Positions 34,490-43,265 are shown, counted from the first letter of the stretch. The stretch: 64,000 nucleotides of DNA from Microvirga makkahensis (GCF_009830105.1 NZ_WURB01000004.1:327054-391053); one strand, 5' to 3'. Notes: generated by a model not told the origin, from the sequence alone. Translations and numbers: made by a program.

Positions 34490-36099
34490 GAGGAATCCGA
34501 CGCATTCATGCCGATCCTTGGCTGGACTCCCAGACGACGATGGATCTTCCAATGATCCGTCTCCCGCACGTTCTCGTAATGATCGGCGATGTACGGCCCG
34601 TATAATGCTTTCAAGCCTGCGAGCTCCGGATTCCCGGTGTCGTCGCCGATGGGGGTTCTGGGCTCCATGACGATATCGGCGTTTGCCAGCAGGGCCTCGG
34701 CGGGAATAAAGGCGGAAGCATTGAGCGTGCGCTCCCATTGCAGCCAGGGTAGGTCGCCCTCGGGCGGGGCCGCACCGAGGATCATGGGAAAGGGATTGCT
34801 CCTGTCGAGAGCCAAGATCTTGCCGCCATCCAGGTTGGCCTCGGAGAGAGCCTTCACGCCGTCGCGCACGGTGGCGAGATACTGATTGGCCGCGTCGTAG
34901 TCGCCCCATGTCCACAGATTGGCAAGGCGGACCCGCTCGAGATGGGGCAAGTCGAGAGATTGGCCGGCCCGTGTGCTCGCTGCGATCATGTGCAATCCCA
35001 GTGCGGCAGAGCAGTGCACGATGGTCGGCAGAACAAGAGCCAGAAAGAGCAGCCGGGCGCCGGCTGCGACGGACCATGCTTGTATCCTGGAAACCGATAC
35101 GGTTCCTTCCTCATGCCGCAGAATGGTTTCTGCCGCCACCGCGGCTGCGGCATGTAGGGCGACGATGCCCCAAGCCTGGAAGTTCTGATTGACGATGAGG
35201 AATCCTGTAACGGCACAGAAGAGATAAAAGAAGCCCTCGCGAGCGCTGCAGGTGCGGCGAAGCGAAAGGCCCGCGAACAGGCCGAGCAGAACGTAATCGG
35301 TCAGGTTGACCAGGATGTGATCCGCGATCTGTCCCCATGTGCCACGCAGGCGTCCTCCTACGTCGAGGGCAAGGCGCAGATCATTGAGATACGACAGCGA
35401 CGACTGCCAGACGATCTCGATAGTCGTGCAGGAGACGACGATCAGCCCGAGAGCATGAAGAACCCAGCGTCTCTGTTGCCGATCGGTCAGCATGAACACG
35501 AGGAAGGCCATGGCTACGATCCCATAGGTGAGCTTAGTGTAGAGCATCACCAGGGTTAGGGCCGCGGCGCAGAGAGCATCCGGAAGATCCTGCCGCCCGC
35601 GTACCTCCCGTGGGGGCAGGAACATGACGAGCAGAATGCCCAAAGCCGCCCATCCGATCCGGTTGTAGAACTTGGCGAATGTCAGGGCCGTGATGCCCTC
35701 GCCCAGATTGATGGGAACGGCGAGAACCAGGAGAAGGAACACGCCGAAGAGAAGAGCGATGACCGGGTGGAGCCGTGTGCCGAGCACGTGAAGCATCGGC
35801 ACCGACAGTGCAAGCGTGGCGAGGGCCATGGCGGCCGGCATGGCGCCGCCCAGGCTGCCCGAGAGACCGTATCCCGCTGCAGGTAGATAATAGGCCAGCG
35901 GACCCAATGGCGTATGGAAATCATGGCTCGGAACGTGGCCCGCCGTGATGCGATAGGCTCCGTCGAGAATGAGGAGGAGGTCGTTCAGATAGCGCGTCGT
36001 GACGGTCTGACCTGGAAGGGCCAGAAGGAGCGCGCAGGTCGCTGCCACCACGAGGAGGAAGGCCCGAACGGGTATGCGGCGGTCCGACAGAGCGTTCAT
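34486..36099 (-). CDS. Polytopic membrane protein, first of three tandem paralogues (putative GT-C glycosyltransferase)
   Basis: A 537-residue paralogue, somewhat more diverged: LNDLLLILDGAYRITAG and VPSHDFHTPLGPL replace the loop motifs, and NLGEGITALTFAKFYNRIGW the second block. About ten helices and a C-terminal soluble domain. It lies 17 bases after the DprE2-like gene with GGAAGAG before the ATG. In mycobacteria the gene after dprE2 is aftA, a GT-C arabinosyltransferase. By position and topology these three proteins are candidates for arabinosyl transfer to a periplasmic acceptor; no sequence similarity to AftA is claimed. Confidence 0.82.
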   Translation of the reverse strand: MNALSDRRIPVRAFLLVVAATCALLLALPGQTVTTRYLNDLLLILDGAYRITAGHVPSHDFHTPLGPLAYYLPAAGYGLSGSLGGAMPAAMALATLALSVPMLHVLGTRLHPVIALLFGVFLLLVLAVPINLGEGITALTFAKFYNRIGWAALGILLVMFLPPREVRGRQDLPDALCAAALTLVMLYTKLTYGIVAMAFLVFMLTDRQQRRWVLHALGLIVVSCTTIEIVWQSSLSYLNDLRLALDVGGRLRGTWGQIADHILVNLTDYVLLGLFAGLSLRRTCSAREGFFYLFCAVTGFLIVNQNFQAWGIVALHAAAAVAAETILRHEEGTVSVSRIQAWSVAAGARLLFLALVLPTIVHCSAALGLHMIAASTRAGQSLDLPHLERVRLANLWTWGDYDAANQYLATVRDGVKALSEANLDGGKILALDRSNPFPMILGAAPPEGDLPWLQWERTLNASAFIPAEALLANADIVMEPRTPIGDDTGNPELAGLKALYGPYIADHYENVRETDHWKIHRRLGVQPRIGMNASDSS

Positions 36100-36116
36100 C
36101 GGCGGCTCTTCCGAAT

Positions 36117-36860
36117 CTAGAGGCGAAGGCGTTTGAAGATGCGCTCGGGAATGGAGCCGATGATCATCATCACGGGTCGCCAGACCGGGCGCACGTAGAT
36201 GACGTCACTCTTTCCTGTCTCGGCAGCCGCGAAGATCGCCCGGCCGACCTCCTCGGCCTGTGCCGTGAGAACGGGAGGAAGTTTCAATCCGGCCGTCATC
36301 TGCGTGCGCACAAAGCCGGGCTTGACCGTAATCACGCGCAGGCCCGCCGGGGCGAGGCGGTTGCGAAGACCCGACAGGAAAGCCGTAAACCCGGCCTTGG
36401 CCGCGCCATACAGATAGTTCGAGCCGCGCCCGCGGTCGCCCGCTACCGAACTCACGCCGACGAGGGTACCGGAGCCCCGTTCGAGGAAGCGCTCCGCGAA
36501 GGATCCGAGCAGCAGGGCAGGGCCCTCGAAGTTGGTGCGCAGAAGCTGCGTCGCGTGAGCGAGATCCGTCTGCCCCCGCTGCTGATCACCCAATTCGCCG
36601 ACCACGCACACCACCGTATCGGGAAGCTGCGGGAGTCCTTCGATGAACGACTCGAATTGGCCCGTCTCAAGAACGTCGAGGCGGTGAACGGTGACCTCGG
36701 AGCCGGTCCGGACGGCGATGTCGTCTGCATTGCGCCGCGCTTCTTCCTCCCGGCGGGCCGCAAGCTGCACGCGCCAGCCGGCCTGCGCATAACAGAGCGC
36801 GGTGGCGCGCCCGATATCGGACGTGCCGCCGATGAGAAGGAGGGTTCGAGATGCGTTCAT
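36117..36860 (-). CDS. dprE2: DprE2-like short-chain dehydrogenase
   Basis: A 247-residue classical short-chain dehydrogenase. The NAD site is LLIGGTSDIGRATA near residue 8, and the catalytic Ser lies in SSVAGDRGRGSN followed by YLYGAAKAG. The C-terminal part VRPVWRPVMMIIGSIPERIFKRL is a hydrophobic/basic tail seen in DprE2 proteins. DprE2 reduces the 2-keto intermediate of polyprenyl-phosphoryl-ribose to give the D-arabinose form. The start overlaps the DprE1-like stop by one base (TGATG), and the gene order matches dprE1-dprE2 of mycobacteria (254 residues there). Confidence 0.88.
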   Translation of the reverse strand: MNASRTLLLIGGTSDIGRATALCYAQAGWRVQLAARREEEARRNADDIAVRTGSEVTVHRLDVLETGQFESFIEGLPQLPDTVVCVVGELGDQQRGQTDLAHATQLLRTNFEGPALLLGSFAERFLERGSGTLVGVSSVAGDRGRGSNYLYGAAKAGFTAFLSGLRNRLAPAGLRVITVKPGFVRTQMTAGLKLPPVLTAQAEEVGRAIFAAAETGKSDVIYVRPVWRPVMMIIGSIPERIFKRLRL

Positions 36861-38194
36861 CAGATGCCGAGCCGTGCCGATAAGCGGGAGGAGATCCGGC
36901 CGGTTGCCCCGATCGCCCGCCGCAGGTCGCGGAACCGGGGCAGTCCGGAGTAACCGGCTTCGAAAGTGGCGGGGGATTGCCGCGCATCCTTGGCGAGATA
37001 GAGCCGCCCCCCGGCCTCGACCACGATCCTATCGAGCTCGTCGAGCAGCGGGAAGACGCTCTCGCTCACCGGCAGGTCGAGGGCCAAGGTAAAGCCCTCC
37101 ATGGGGAAGGACAGGTCGCCATGGCCGGGGCCCATCTGCTTGAGAACCGCCAGGAAGGAGGCAAAGCCCCGGTGTGAGATCCGGTCGAGCAGGCTCCTCA
37201 GGGCCGGGCCCGCGTGAGCTGTCGGGACGACGCACTGATACTGGAGAAAGCCCCTGCGGCCATAGATGCGGTTCCAGTCGCCGATTCCGTCGAGCGGGAA
37301 GAAGTACGGGTTCCAGTGCACGAGGAAGGGGTAGCCGGCCTTCAACGCCCCGGCACGGAAATACATCTCGTTGAACGCGGCCACGGAGCGCCGGTTGAGG
37401 GCAAAAGGCGGGAGATCGAGCGGAACCGAAAGCCGCCCCGAGCGCGAGGGGGGAAACGCCTTCGCTCCAGGCCGCAGGGCGTCCACTTCCCGGTGCGTGG
37501 CGTGCTCCGCTGCATAGATCAGAGAGCGGCCGAGGGATGGACCTTTGGCAAGGCAATCGATCCAGGCCACCGAGTAGGTGGAGTCGGCGGTCGCCCGAAG
37601 TGCTTCGAGCGCCGCGTCGAGATCGGACGCGACGATCGTCTGCTGGCGCATCCATCCGGTTTCGATGGGCCTCAGGCGAAGCGTGGCTTCGAGGATCGTT
37701 CCCGTCAGTCCCATCCCGCCGATCGTCGCGCGGAAGAGATCGCCATTCTCCGTCAGGGAGCACGCGGCGACTCCGCCATCGGGCAGAGCGAGGGTCAAGG
37801 ACTCCACGTGATCGCCGAAGCCGCCGTCCCGGTGGTGGTTCTTGCCGTGCACATCCGAGGCGATCATCCCGCCGATGGTGACGAATTTCGTGCCCGGCAC
37901 CACAGGGGGAAAGAACCCCTTCGGCACCATCACGTCCAGGAGGTCCGCGAGGAGCAGGCCCGCCTCCACACGGATGCGGCCCGTCGCAGGATCGAAGGCG
38001 CGGATCCGGTCGAGCCGGCGGGTGACGAGCGTCACCTGCTCGCCAATGGCCGCATCGCCGTAGGCGCGCCCGTTCCCGCGTGACACCAGACCGGTATGGG
38101 AGGCTATGAAAGGCGGCACGGCGGAGGGCGATGAAGGGGACAGGACATCCGACGGATGCCGAGGGTAGCGTCCCCACCCGGAAAGCTCCGTCAT
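36860..38194 (-). CDS. dprE1: DprE1-like FAD-dependent polyprenyl-phosphoryl-ribose 2'-oxidase
   Basis: A 444-residue FAD-linked oxidoreductase (VAO/PCMH type). The FAD site includes SRGNGRAYGDAA near residue 40 and PGTKFVTIGGMIASDVHGKNHH near 105-126, with the conserved GGxIAxDxHGKNHH motif. The C-terminal substrate domain has LKQMGPG, LSFPMEGFTLALDLP and YLAKDAR; the Lys of the last matches the essential Lys418 of M. tuberculosis DprE1. In the EGFTLALDL stretch an Ala stands where the mycobacterial enzyme has Cys387. It oxidises the ribose 2'-OH in polyprenyl-phosphate D-arabinose synthesis. The ATG at 38194 overlaps the gtrA stop. Confidence 0.9.
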   Translation of the reverse strand: MTELSGWGRYPRHPSDVLSPSSPSAVPPFIASHTGLVSRGNGRAYGDAAIGEQVTLVTRRLDRIRAFDPATGRIRVEAGLLLADLLDVMVPKGFFPPVVPGTKFVTIGGMIASDVHGKNHHRDGGFGDHVESLTLALPDGGVAACSLTENGDLFRATIGGMGLTGTILEATLRLRPIETGWMRQQTIVASDLDAALEALRATADSTYSVAWIDCLAKGPSLGRSLIYAAEHATHREVDALRPGAKAFPPSRSGRLSVPLDLPPFALNRRSVAAFNEMYFRAGALKAGYPFLVHWNPYFFPLDGIGDWNRIYGRRGFLQYQCVVPTAHAGPALRSLLDRISHRGFASFLAVLKQMGPGHGDLSFPMEGFTLALDLPVSESVFPLLDELDRIVVEAGGRLYLAKDARQSPATFEAGYSGLPRFRDLRRAIGATGRISSRLSARLGI

Positions 38195-38631
38195 GCCTGC
38201 CGCTCCTTGAACACGAAGCTGCGATCGAGCAGGAACTTGGCGGTATAGCCGACAGCAAGGCCCAGCACCGCACCAGTATACTTCGCGAGATCGGTCTGCC
38301 AAATCGTCCAGAAGGCGATCTCGAAGCCCCAGAAAACCAGCGTGGTCAAGACGCTGAAGGCGCCGTAAAGGCCGATTTTGTGCAGTTCCCGCCGGTGGCC
38401 GGCATAGGCGTCCTCGAACACCCATTTCTTGTCGAGCACATATTTGAGAATGAAGCCCGCGGCAGTGCCCATGAGGATCGAAAAGCTCAAAGGCGCTCCC
38501 GGAGCGAAGCGGATGCTCGCCTCCTGGGTGAGCAGGTTCGCCAGCGTCGCAAGAACGGCAAACAGCACGTAGCGGATGAACATTCCCGGAGCGGGCGAGC
38601 CGGTCCTGCGAATGGAGCCCATGTGGTCCAA
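38191..38631 (-). CDS. GtrA-family membrane protein
   Basis: A ~146-residue protein with four membrane helices of the GtrA family, proposed to move or present polyprenyl-phosphate sugars across the membrane. The conserved FIRYVLFAVLATLANLL and KYVLDKKWVF, and the C-terminal KFLLDRSFVF, are all family hallmarks. I use the TTG at 38631, six bases after GGAGG; the ATG at 38622 and a TTG at 38655 (overlapping the UbiA stop) are alternatives. In mycobacteria Rv3789, also a GtrA protein, sits directly before dprE1, exactly as here. Confidence 0.88.
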   Translation of the reverse strand: MDHMGSIRRTGSPAPGMFIRYVLFAVLATLANLLTQEASIRFAPGAPLSFSILMGTAAGFILKYVLDKKWVFEDAYAGHRRELHKIGLYGAFSVLTTLVFWGFEIAFWTIWQTDLAKYTGAVLGLAVGYTAKFLLDRSFVFKERQA

Positions 38632-38651
38632 GTCCTGCCTCCGCGATATGG

Positions 38652-40202
38652 TCAAATGGCTGCAAGGACGAGGAGGGCCATCGCGCCGGCCGTGATCAGG
38701 CTGACCCTGTCCTTGATCGCGAACACCACCGGATCATCGTCCATGAGGCGGCGGCTGGCCAGCATCAGGGCACGTGCGATCCAGTACATCAGCAGGGGGC
38801 CGATCAGCCAGAGGACATGGGGACGTGTATAAAGTTCGTTGACGGCATCGCTTGAGATGTACAGCGTGAAGATCGTCACCGCGTTGAAGCCTGCTCCCGC
38901 CGCAAGAGCGGCCACGATCTCGAGATCGCTGTTCCTGTAGTCCCGACTGGTCGGGTCGGGCAGGCTGGCGTCGCGGCGCGCGGCCAGTTCCACATAGCGT
39001 TTGATCAGTGCCAGAGACATGAAGATCATCATGCAGAAGGCCAGGAGCCATTCCGAAACCATGATTCCCGTTGCCGCGGCTCCGCCGATCACCCGCACCG
39101 AGTAGAGCCCGGCCAGCGTGATCACGTCGACAATCATCATGCGCTTGAGGGCGAAGGAATAGGCCGTCGTCAGGGCGAAGTAGCCGAGCAGGACCCCGAG
39201 GAACGGCAACGAGAGCATCGCTGCGATTGCGACTGCGCTCAGGAACAGGATCGGAATCGTGACGACGCCGTGCATCAGCGGAATGGCGCCGCAGGCCAGG
39301 GGGCGATTGCACTTGCTGCGGTGTCGGCGGTCGTCTTGCAGATCAACAAGATCGTTAAGAATGTAGATGCTGGAGGCACACAGAGAGAAGGCGACGAAGG
39401 CCAGGAGCGCCTGGGTCAGCGCCTCCATCGTAAAATGGTGGGAAGTCAGCAGCGGGACGAAAATCAGAGCGTTCTTGGCGTATTGGTGGATCCTGAGCAT
39501 CTTGGCCCAAGTCCGCCAGCCAGGCCGCGGGCAGGGGAGATGCTCAATCTCGGCCCGCTTCGAAGCAAGCTGCCTGCGGACTCTGGCCGGCGCTCGGATG
39601 GCGAAGGTTCGTGCGGCTTTCTCCCAGACCGGCAGGTCGGCTGCGTCATTGCCGATATAGTCGAAGCCTCTCTCTCCGAAGGCCTCGACAAGCTGGGCCG
39701 CCTTTTTCTCGCCGGCAAGGTTTGTGATTTCGTTGGAAGCAAACCATCCGGTGAAAAGGCCGAGGTGGGCGGCGATCTTGCCGACGAGCTTCTCATGACT
39801 GGCGGAAGCCAGATAGACCGGCCGTCCCTCGGCGCGCGCTTGCCGGATTGCGGCGAGGACCTCCGGATCGTAGGGGAGCATACCCGGATCGAAATCGACA
39901 GGCTCAGCGAGCCGGTGTTTGAGAGCGGCCTTGCCGCGCGCGAGGGCTCTGAGCATCTCGAACAGGGAATGCGGACGCCGACCCAGTTCGGAAAAAGCCG
40001 TCTCGATCAGGAGATCCGAGGCTATCAAAGTCCCATCGAGATCAACGACAAGGGGGCGAGCCTCTGCCCGGGCCGGTGTTTCGATCTCGAGGGTGGTCCA
40101 GCGGTCGTCCGAATCCTCGTACGGCCTCTCGATCGATTCAGCATAGCGGGCGCGTTGGGCTGTGCGGTGCAAGATCTGTGGCTTGGATTCGAATTGCGCC
40201 AA
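38652..40202 (-). CDS. HAD phosphatase - UbiA prenyltransferase fusion (polyprenyl-phosphate phosphoribosyltransferase-like)
   Basis: A ~516-residue fusion. The N-terminal HAD hydrolase domain has motif I VVDLDGTL near residue 52, motif II LASASH, a Lys-containing GEKKAAQ and motif IV GNDAADLPVWE, so all four motifs are present. From about 230 follows a UbiA-type membrane domain with LRIHQYAKNALIF and the Mg/diphosphate motif NDLVDLQDDRRHRSK, then RPLACGAIP; this closely parallels the DPPR synthase Rv3806c. It probably joins polyprenyl-phosphate with PRPP, and the HAD part may remove the 5-phosphate. Start uncertain: the TTG at 40202 has GAGGGGAG nine bases upstream; the frame is open to 40331. 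First gene of the operon. Confidence 0.85.
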   Translation of the reverse strand: MAQFESKPQILHRTAQRARYAESIERPYEDSDDRWTTLEIETPARAEARPLVVDLDGTLIASDLLIETAFSELGRRPHSLFEMLRALARGKAALKHRLAEPVDFDPGMLPYDPEVLAAIRQARAEGRPVYLASASHEKLVGKIAAHLGLFTGWFASNEITNLAGEKKAAQLVEAFGERGFDYIGNDAADLPVWEKAARTFAIRAPARVRRQLASKRAEIEHLPCPRPGWRTWAKMLRIHQYAKNALIFVPLLTSHHFTMEALTQALLAFVAFSLCASSIYILNDLVDLQDDRRHRSKCNRPLACGAIPLMHGVVTIPILFLSAVAIAAMLSLPFLGVLLGYFALTTAYSFALKRMMIVDVITLAGLYSVRVIGGAAATGIMVSEWLLAFCMMIFMSLALIKRYVELAARRDASLPDPTSRDYRNSDLEIVAALAAGAGFNAVTIFTLYISSDAVNELYTRPHVLWLIGPLLMYWIARALMLASRRLMDDDPVVFAIKDRVSLITAGAMALLVLAAI

Positions 40203-40980
40203 GAGCCCGTGCTCCCCTCGAACGAAGTTGTTAAGAACGGTCGCCGGAATGCCGACGAGGTGTGGTGTTGCGAACCGAGAAACACTTAGGGCGCGGGTGC
40301 GCCACTTCCACTCTGCAATCCTCCCGGGCACGCTGCAGGTGCGGCCATGTGGCCCGGTCGCCGTGATCCCTCATCGCCTTTCATGACTGGATTCGACAAC
40401 GGCCCTTTCGTGCAAACGGGCGAAGAGCAACTTGACTGCCCTTCAACAAGCGAGGCTGCAAAAAGTTGCAGGTGCTCGACTCGATCACGGCAAGACGAAA
40501 GCCTCTTGCGCAGCCAATGATATATCGCTTCAATGATAGTCGAGAGCACCGGAGGCCGTTGTAGCGGACGGTGCACAACCTGCCATGGTCACGTTCGCTT
40601 CGTGCTGAAACCCGGTCGGCAATTAGGGGAAGGGAGACGTGCCCGGCAGGAAGCCGAGGAGGAGAGGGCTGAAGCCTCAGCCCTCGCTAGGATGTGCGTG
40701 ATGGCACTCCCACGGAACGGATGGTGCGGCAGCAGGGTTCGGAGCGGCAAGAGCAGCAAGCGCGTTTGCGTAACGCAGTTACGGCGAACGAGGTCTTGTC
40801 GGCGAGCAACAGGGCCAGCGGAGCCCCTGCCGTCAAGGATCTTCGCGCAAAGGACCTTCGTCACAAAAGTGTATCAGACCTTCGTCTACACCCACTTGAG
40901 TGTTGTTCGCCCGGCGGAGCATAATTCTTGCACGCCTGTGCAACGAGTCTTGAACGACCCAGGTTAGAGGAGGGACATCG
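40203..40980. other. Divergent intergenic region between the arabinose operon and the ABC importer
   Basis: About 780 bases, no convincing gene. Short open frames lack ribosome sites and resemble no protein. The right end carries the ABC-operon promoter/operator candidate (listed separately). The middle (40380-40560) is AT-richer and may hold the promoter of the HAD-UbiA operon, but I could not identify a clear -35/-10 pair. Confidence 0.5.
40896..40943 (+). promoter_or_regulatory. Candidate promoter with LacI-type operator for the ABC importer operon
   Basis: TTGAGT (40896-40901) and CATAAT (40920-40925) are spaced by 18 bases, a plausible sigma-70-type promoter 55 bases before the first gene. 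Directly downstream lies the even palindrome TTGCAC-GCCT-GTGCAA (40928-40943). Its position over the start of transcription suits a repressor, and a LacI-family regulator gene is the fifth gene of the same operon. Confidence 0.55.
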
Positions 40981-42060
40981 GTGAGTGCCTTTCTTGAAGT
41001 CGTGAATGCCCATGTCCTCTATGGCCAGCATGAGGTCCTGAAAGGGGTGAACCTCGCCGTGGAGAAGGGCGAGTTCGTAGCCCTCCTCGGTTCTTCGGGC
41101 TGCGGGAAGACAACCCTTCTGCGCAGCATTGCAGGCTTCAATCCCCCGGCTTCCGGCGCAATCCGCGTCAACGGCCACGATGTCACGGGACTTCCGCCGG
41201 ACAAGCGGGGAATGGCCCTCGTCTTCCAGTCATATGCGCTCTGGCCACATATGACCGTCGACCAGAACATCGGGTACGGGCTGAAGCTCAGGAGAATGCC
41301 GAAGGCCGCGATTGAGGCACGGGTCGCGGAAATCAAAAGAATGCTGGGCATGGACACGCTCGGCGCGCGCAAGCCCGCAAATCTCTCCGGCGGTCAGCGT
41401 CAGCGCGTGGCGCTGGGGCGGGCGCTCGCGATCGAGCCCGATATCCTTCTGCTCGATGAACCGCTGTCCAATCTCGATGCGCGGATACGCTTGACGGTGC
41501 GTCATGAAATCAGCGCCCTTCAGCGGCGACTCGGAATTACGGCGGTGCACGTCACGCATGATCGTGAGGAAGCCATGGTGATGGCGGACCGGATCGTTAT
41601 TCTCAACAACGGCGAGATCGCGCAGGTCGGCACCCCCGAGGACGTGTACAATCGTCCGGCTTCCGACTTCGTGGCGGCGTTCATGGGAGCGGAAAATCTC
41701 GTTGAACTCCCGGCGGAGACGAAGGGCGACCGGGTCGAGATCGCCGCCGGGCCGTTCAATTCGGCCGCTGTCGTCTCCTCGCGCGGGCGACTCCTTTCCG
41801 GTCTGTCGAATGCCCGGTTCCGTGGCGAGTCCGTGGAGTTGAGCGATGCGCAAGGGGCAGTCTCATCCGTTCAGGACGAAGGAGCCCTGCGATTGAGCGG
41901 CGTCGTCGAACAGACGAGTTATCCCGGCGGCCTCTGGCGTCATGTGATCGCCGTCGGCCCGAGGCATATGATCGTCGACTCGCCCCGCAGTTTTGAAATC
42001 GGCAGGCGTGTTTCCATCCGGATTCCGGAGGAGGCGCTCTTCCTGTTTCCAAAACAATAG
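40981..42060 (+). CDS. ABC importer ATPase
   Basis: A 359-residue ATPase of the PotA/UgpC-like importer class. Walker A is GSSGCGKTT near residue 37, the signature LSGGQRQRVALGRAL near 137, Walker B ILLLDEP near 157 and the H-loop VTHDREEAM near 192. A C-terminal TOBE-type regulatory domain follows (about 235-355). The GTG at 40981 is preceded by AGAGGAGGG. It heads a five- or six-gene operon: ATPase, binding protein, two permeases, LacI regulator and perhaps a 2H phosphoesterase. Substrate not determinable. Confidence 0.95.
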   Translation: MSAFLEVVNAHVLYGQHEVLKGVNLAVEKGEFVALLGSSGCGKTTLLRSIAGFNPPASGAIRVNGHDVTGLPPDKRGMALVFQSYALWPHMTVDQNIGYGLKLRRMPKAAIEARVAEIKRMLGMDTLGARKPANLSGGQRQRVALGRALAIEPDILLLDEPLSNLDARIRLTVRHEISALQRRLGITAVHVTHDREEAMVMADRIVILNNGEIAQVGTPEDVYNRPASDFVAAFMGAENLVELPAETKGDRVEIAAGPFNSAAVVSSRGRLLSGLSNARFRGESVELSDAQGAVSSVQDEGALRLSGVVEQTSYPGGLWRHVIAVGPRHMIVDSPRSFEIGRRVSIRIPEEALFLFPKQ

Positions 42061-42061
42061 T

Positions 42062-42082
42062 CCGGCAGTTTTCAACCGCCGG
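42062..42082 (+). other. Short hairpin between ATPase and binding-protein genes
   Basis: CCGGC (42062-42066) pairs with GCCGG (42078-42082) around an 11-base loop, directly after the ATPase stop. Hairpins here often stabilise the 5' end of the abundant binding-protein mRNA or attenuate readthrough. Confidence 0.4.
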
Positions 42083-42125
42083 CAAGGAACAGATGGGCAC
42101 CGGTTGAGGCCCAAGGAGGACTGAC

Positions 42126-43265
42126 ATGAAGGCTAAATTGATCGCTTCCACGCTGGCGGCAGGCCTGTTCTGCACGCCGCTTTCTGCGGCTGAGCTGACC
42201 GTTATCACGGCCGGCGACAAGAACATGGTCGATTATGTGAACGAGTATCTGGGGCCGCTCTTCGAGAAGGAAAACCCGGGCACGAAGGTCCGCGTGGTCG
42301 GCACCGGCCCGGGCGATGCCGGGTCGCAGAAGATTCTCGAGCGCTTCGAGGCTCAGAGCAAGGCGGGTGTCGCGAAGTGGGACGCCGACGTCGCTGTGGT
42401 TCACGAGAAGTTCGTCGGACCCATGGTCGAGCAGAAATTTCTTGAGGCCTATCGCAGCAAGATTCCGACCGGCTCCCTCGTCACGCGCGAGAACGCCAAG
42501 GTGGCTCTCGGAACGAACGTGGACGGTTATGTCATGCCTATGTTCAACAGCCAGACGGCCTTGGCCTACAACCCGGCTCTGGTTCCCAATCCGCCGAGAA
42601 GCTATGACGAGATCGTGGAGTTCGCGAAGAAGAACCCCAAGCAGTTCGGCTATAACGGCATCAAAGGCGGAGCCTCCGGCGTAAGCTTCGTCATGGGCTG
42701 GATCTATGCCTATGGCGGCGGCGATCCGCAGAAACTCATGAACGGACCTTTCGATCCGGACGAAGCCAAGAACTGGGACAAGGCCTTCGCGTCTCTGAAG
42801 GAATTCACGCGCAACGCCACGCTCACACCGGGTAATGCCGGTACGCTGGACATGCTCAGCCGCGGAGAGATCGCCATCGGTCCGGTATGGGTAGATATGT
42901 TCTATTCGTGGAAGGCCAACGGTCAACTCCCGCCCGAGATGAAGCTTGTCCTGCCTTCTCCCGGCATGCCCGGCCAGCCGATGCACTACGTGGTCCCAGC
43001 CAAGAGCGCGAACAAGGAACTTGCCGAGAAGTTCGTCGCTCTCGCGACGAGCCCGAAGGTGCAGGCAGAGGGAATCGTCAAACGGTTCAACTGGTATCCG
43101 GGTATCGACGCTCAGCACGTTCAGGCAAGCCTCGACAAAGAAACCTGGGAAAAGCTCTTTACGGATATCTCGCCGGAAGAATTGGCCAAGTATGGCAAGC
43201 CGTTCCCGATAGCTCCCTACAACAACGCGATTTTGGAAGCCTATGAGCGCCAAGTCGGAAACTGA
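42126..43265 (+). CDS. ABC importer periplasmic substrate-binding protein
   Basis: A 379-residue extracellular solute-binding protein (family 1). The N-terminal signal peptide is visible: basic KAK, a hydrophobic core up to LSAAE, with cleavage likely after SAA. The mature part starts with LTVITAGDKNMVDYVN, and the middle has the family-typical FNSQTALAYNPALV and GGASGVSFVMGWIY. AGGAGG lies upstream of the ATG. It delivers its ligand to the two permeases that follow. The binding class covers sugars, polyamines, iron and phosphonates, so the ligand is left open. Confidence 0.93.
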   Translation: MKAKLIASTLAAGLFCTPLSAAELTVITAGDKNMVDYVNEYLGPLFEKENPGTKVRVVGTGPGDAGSQKILERFEAQSKAGVAKWDADVAVVHEKFVGPMVEQKFLEAYRSKIPTGSLVTRENAKVALGTNVDGYVMPMFNSQTALAYNPALVPNPPRSYDEIVEFAKKNPKQFGYNGIKGGASGVSFVMGWIYAYGGGDPQKLMNGPFDPDEAKNWDKAFASLKEFTRNATLTPGNAGTLDMLSRGEIAIGPVWVDMFYSWKANGQLPPEMKLVLPSPGMPGQPMHYVVPAKSANKELAEKFVALATSPKVQAEGIVKRFNWYPGIDAQHVQASLDKETWEKLFTDISPEELAKYGKPFPIAPYNNAILEAYERQVGN

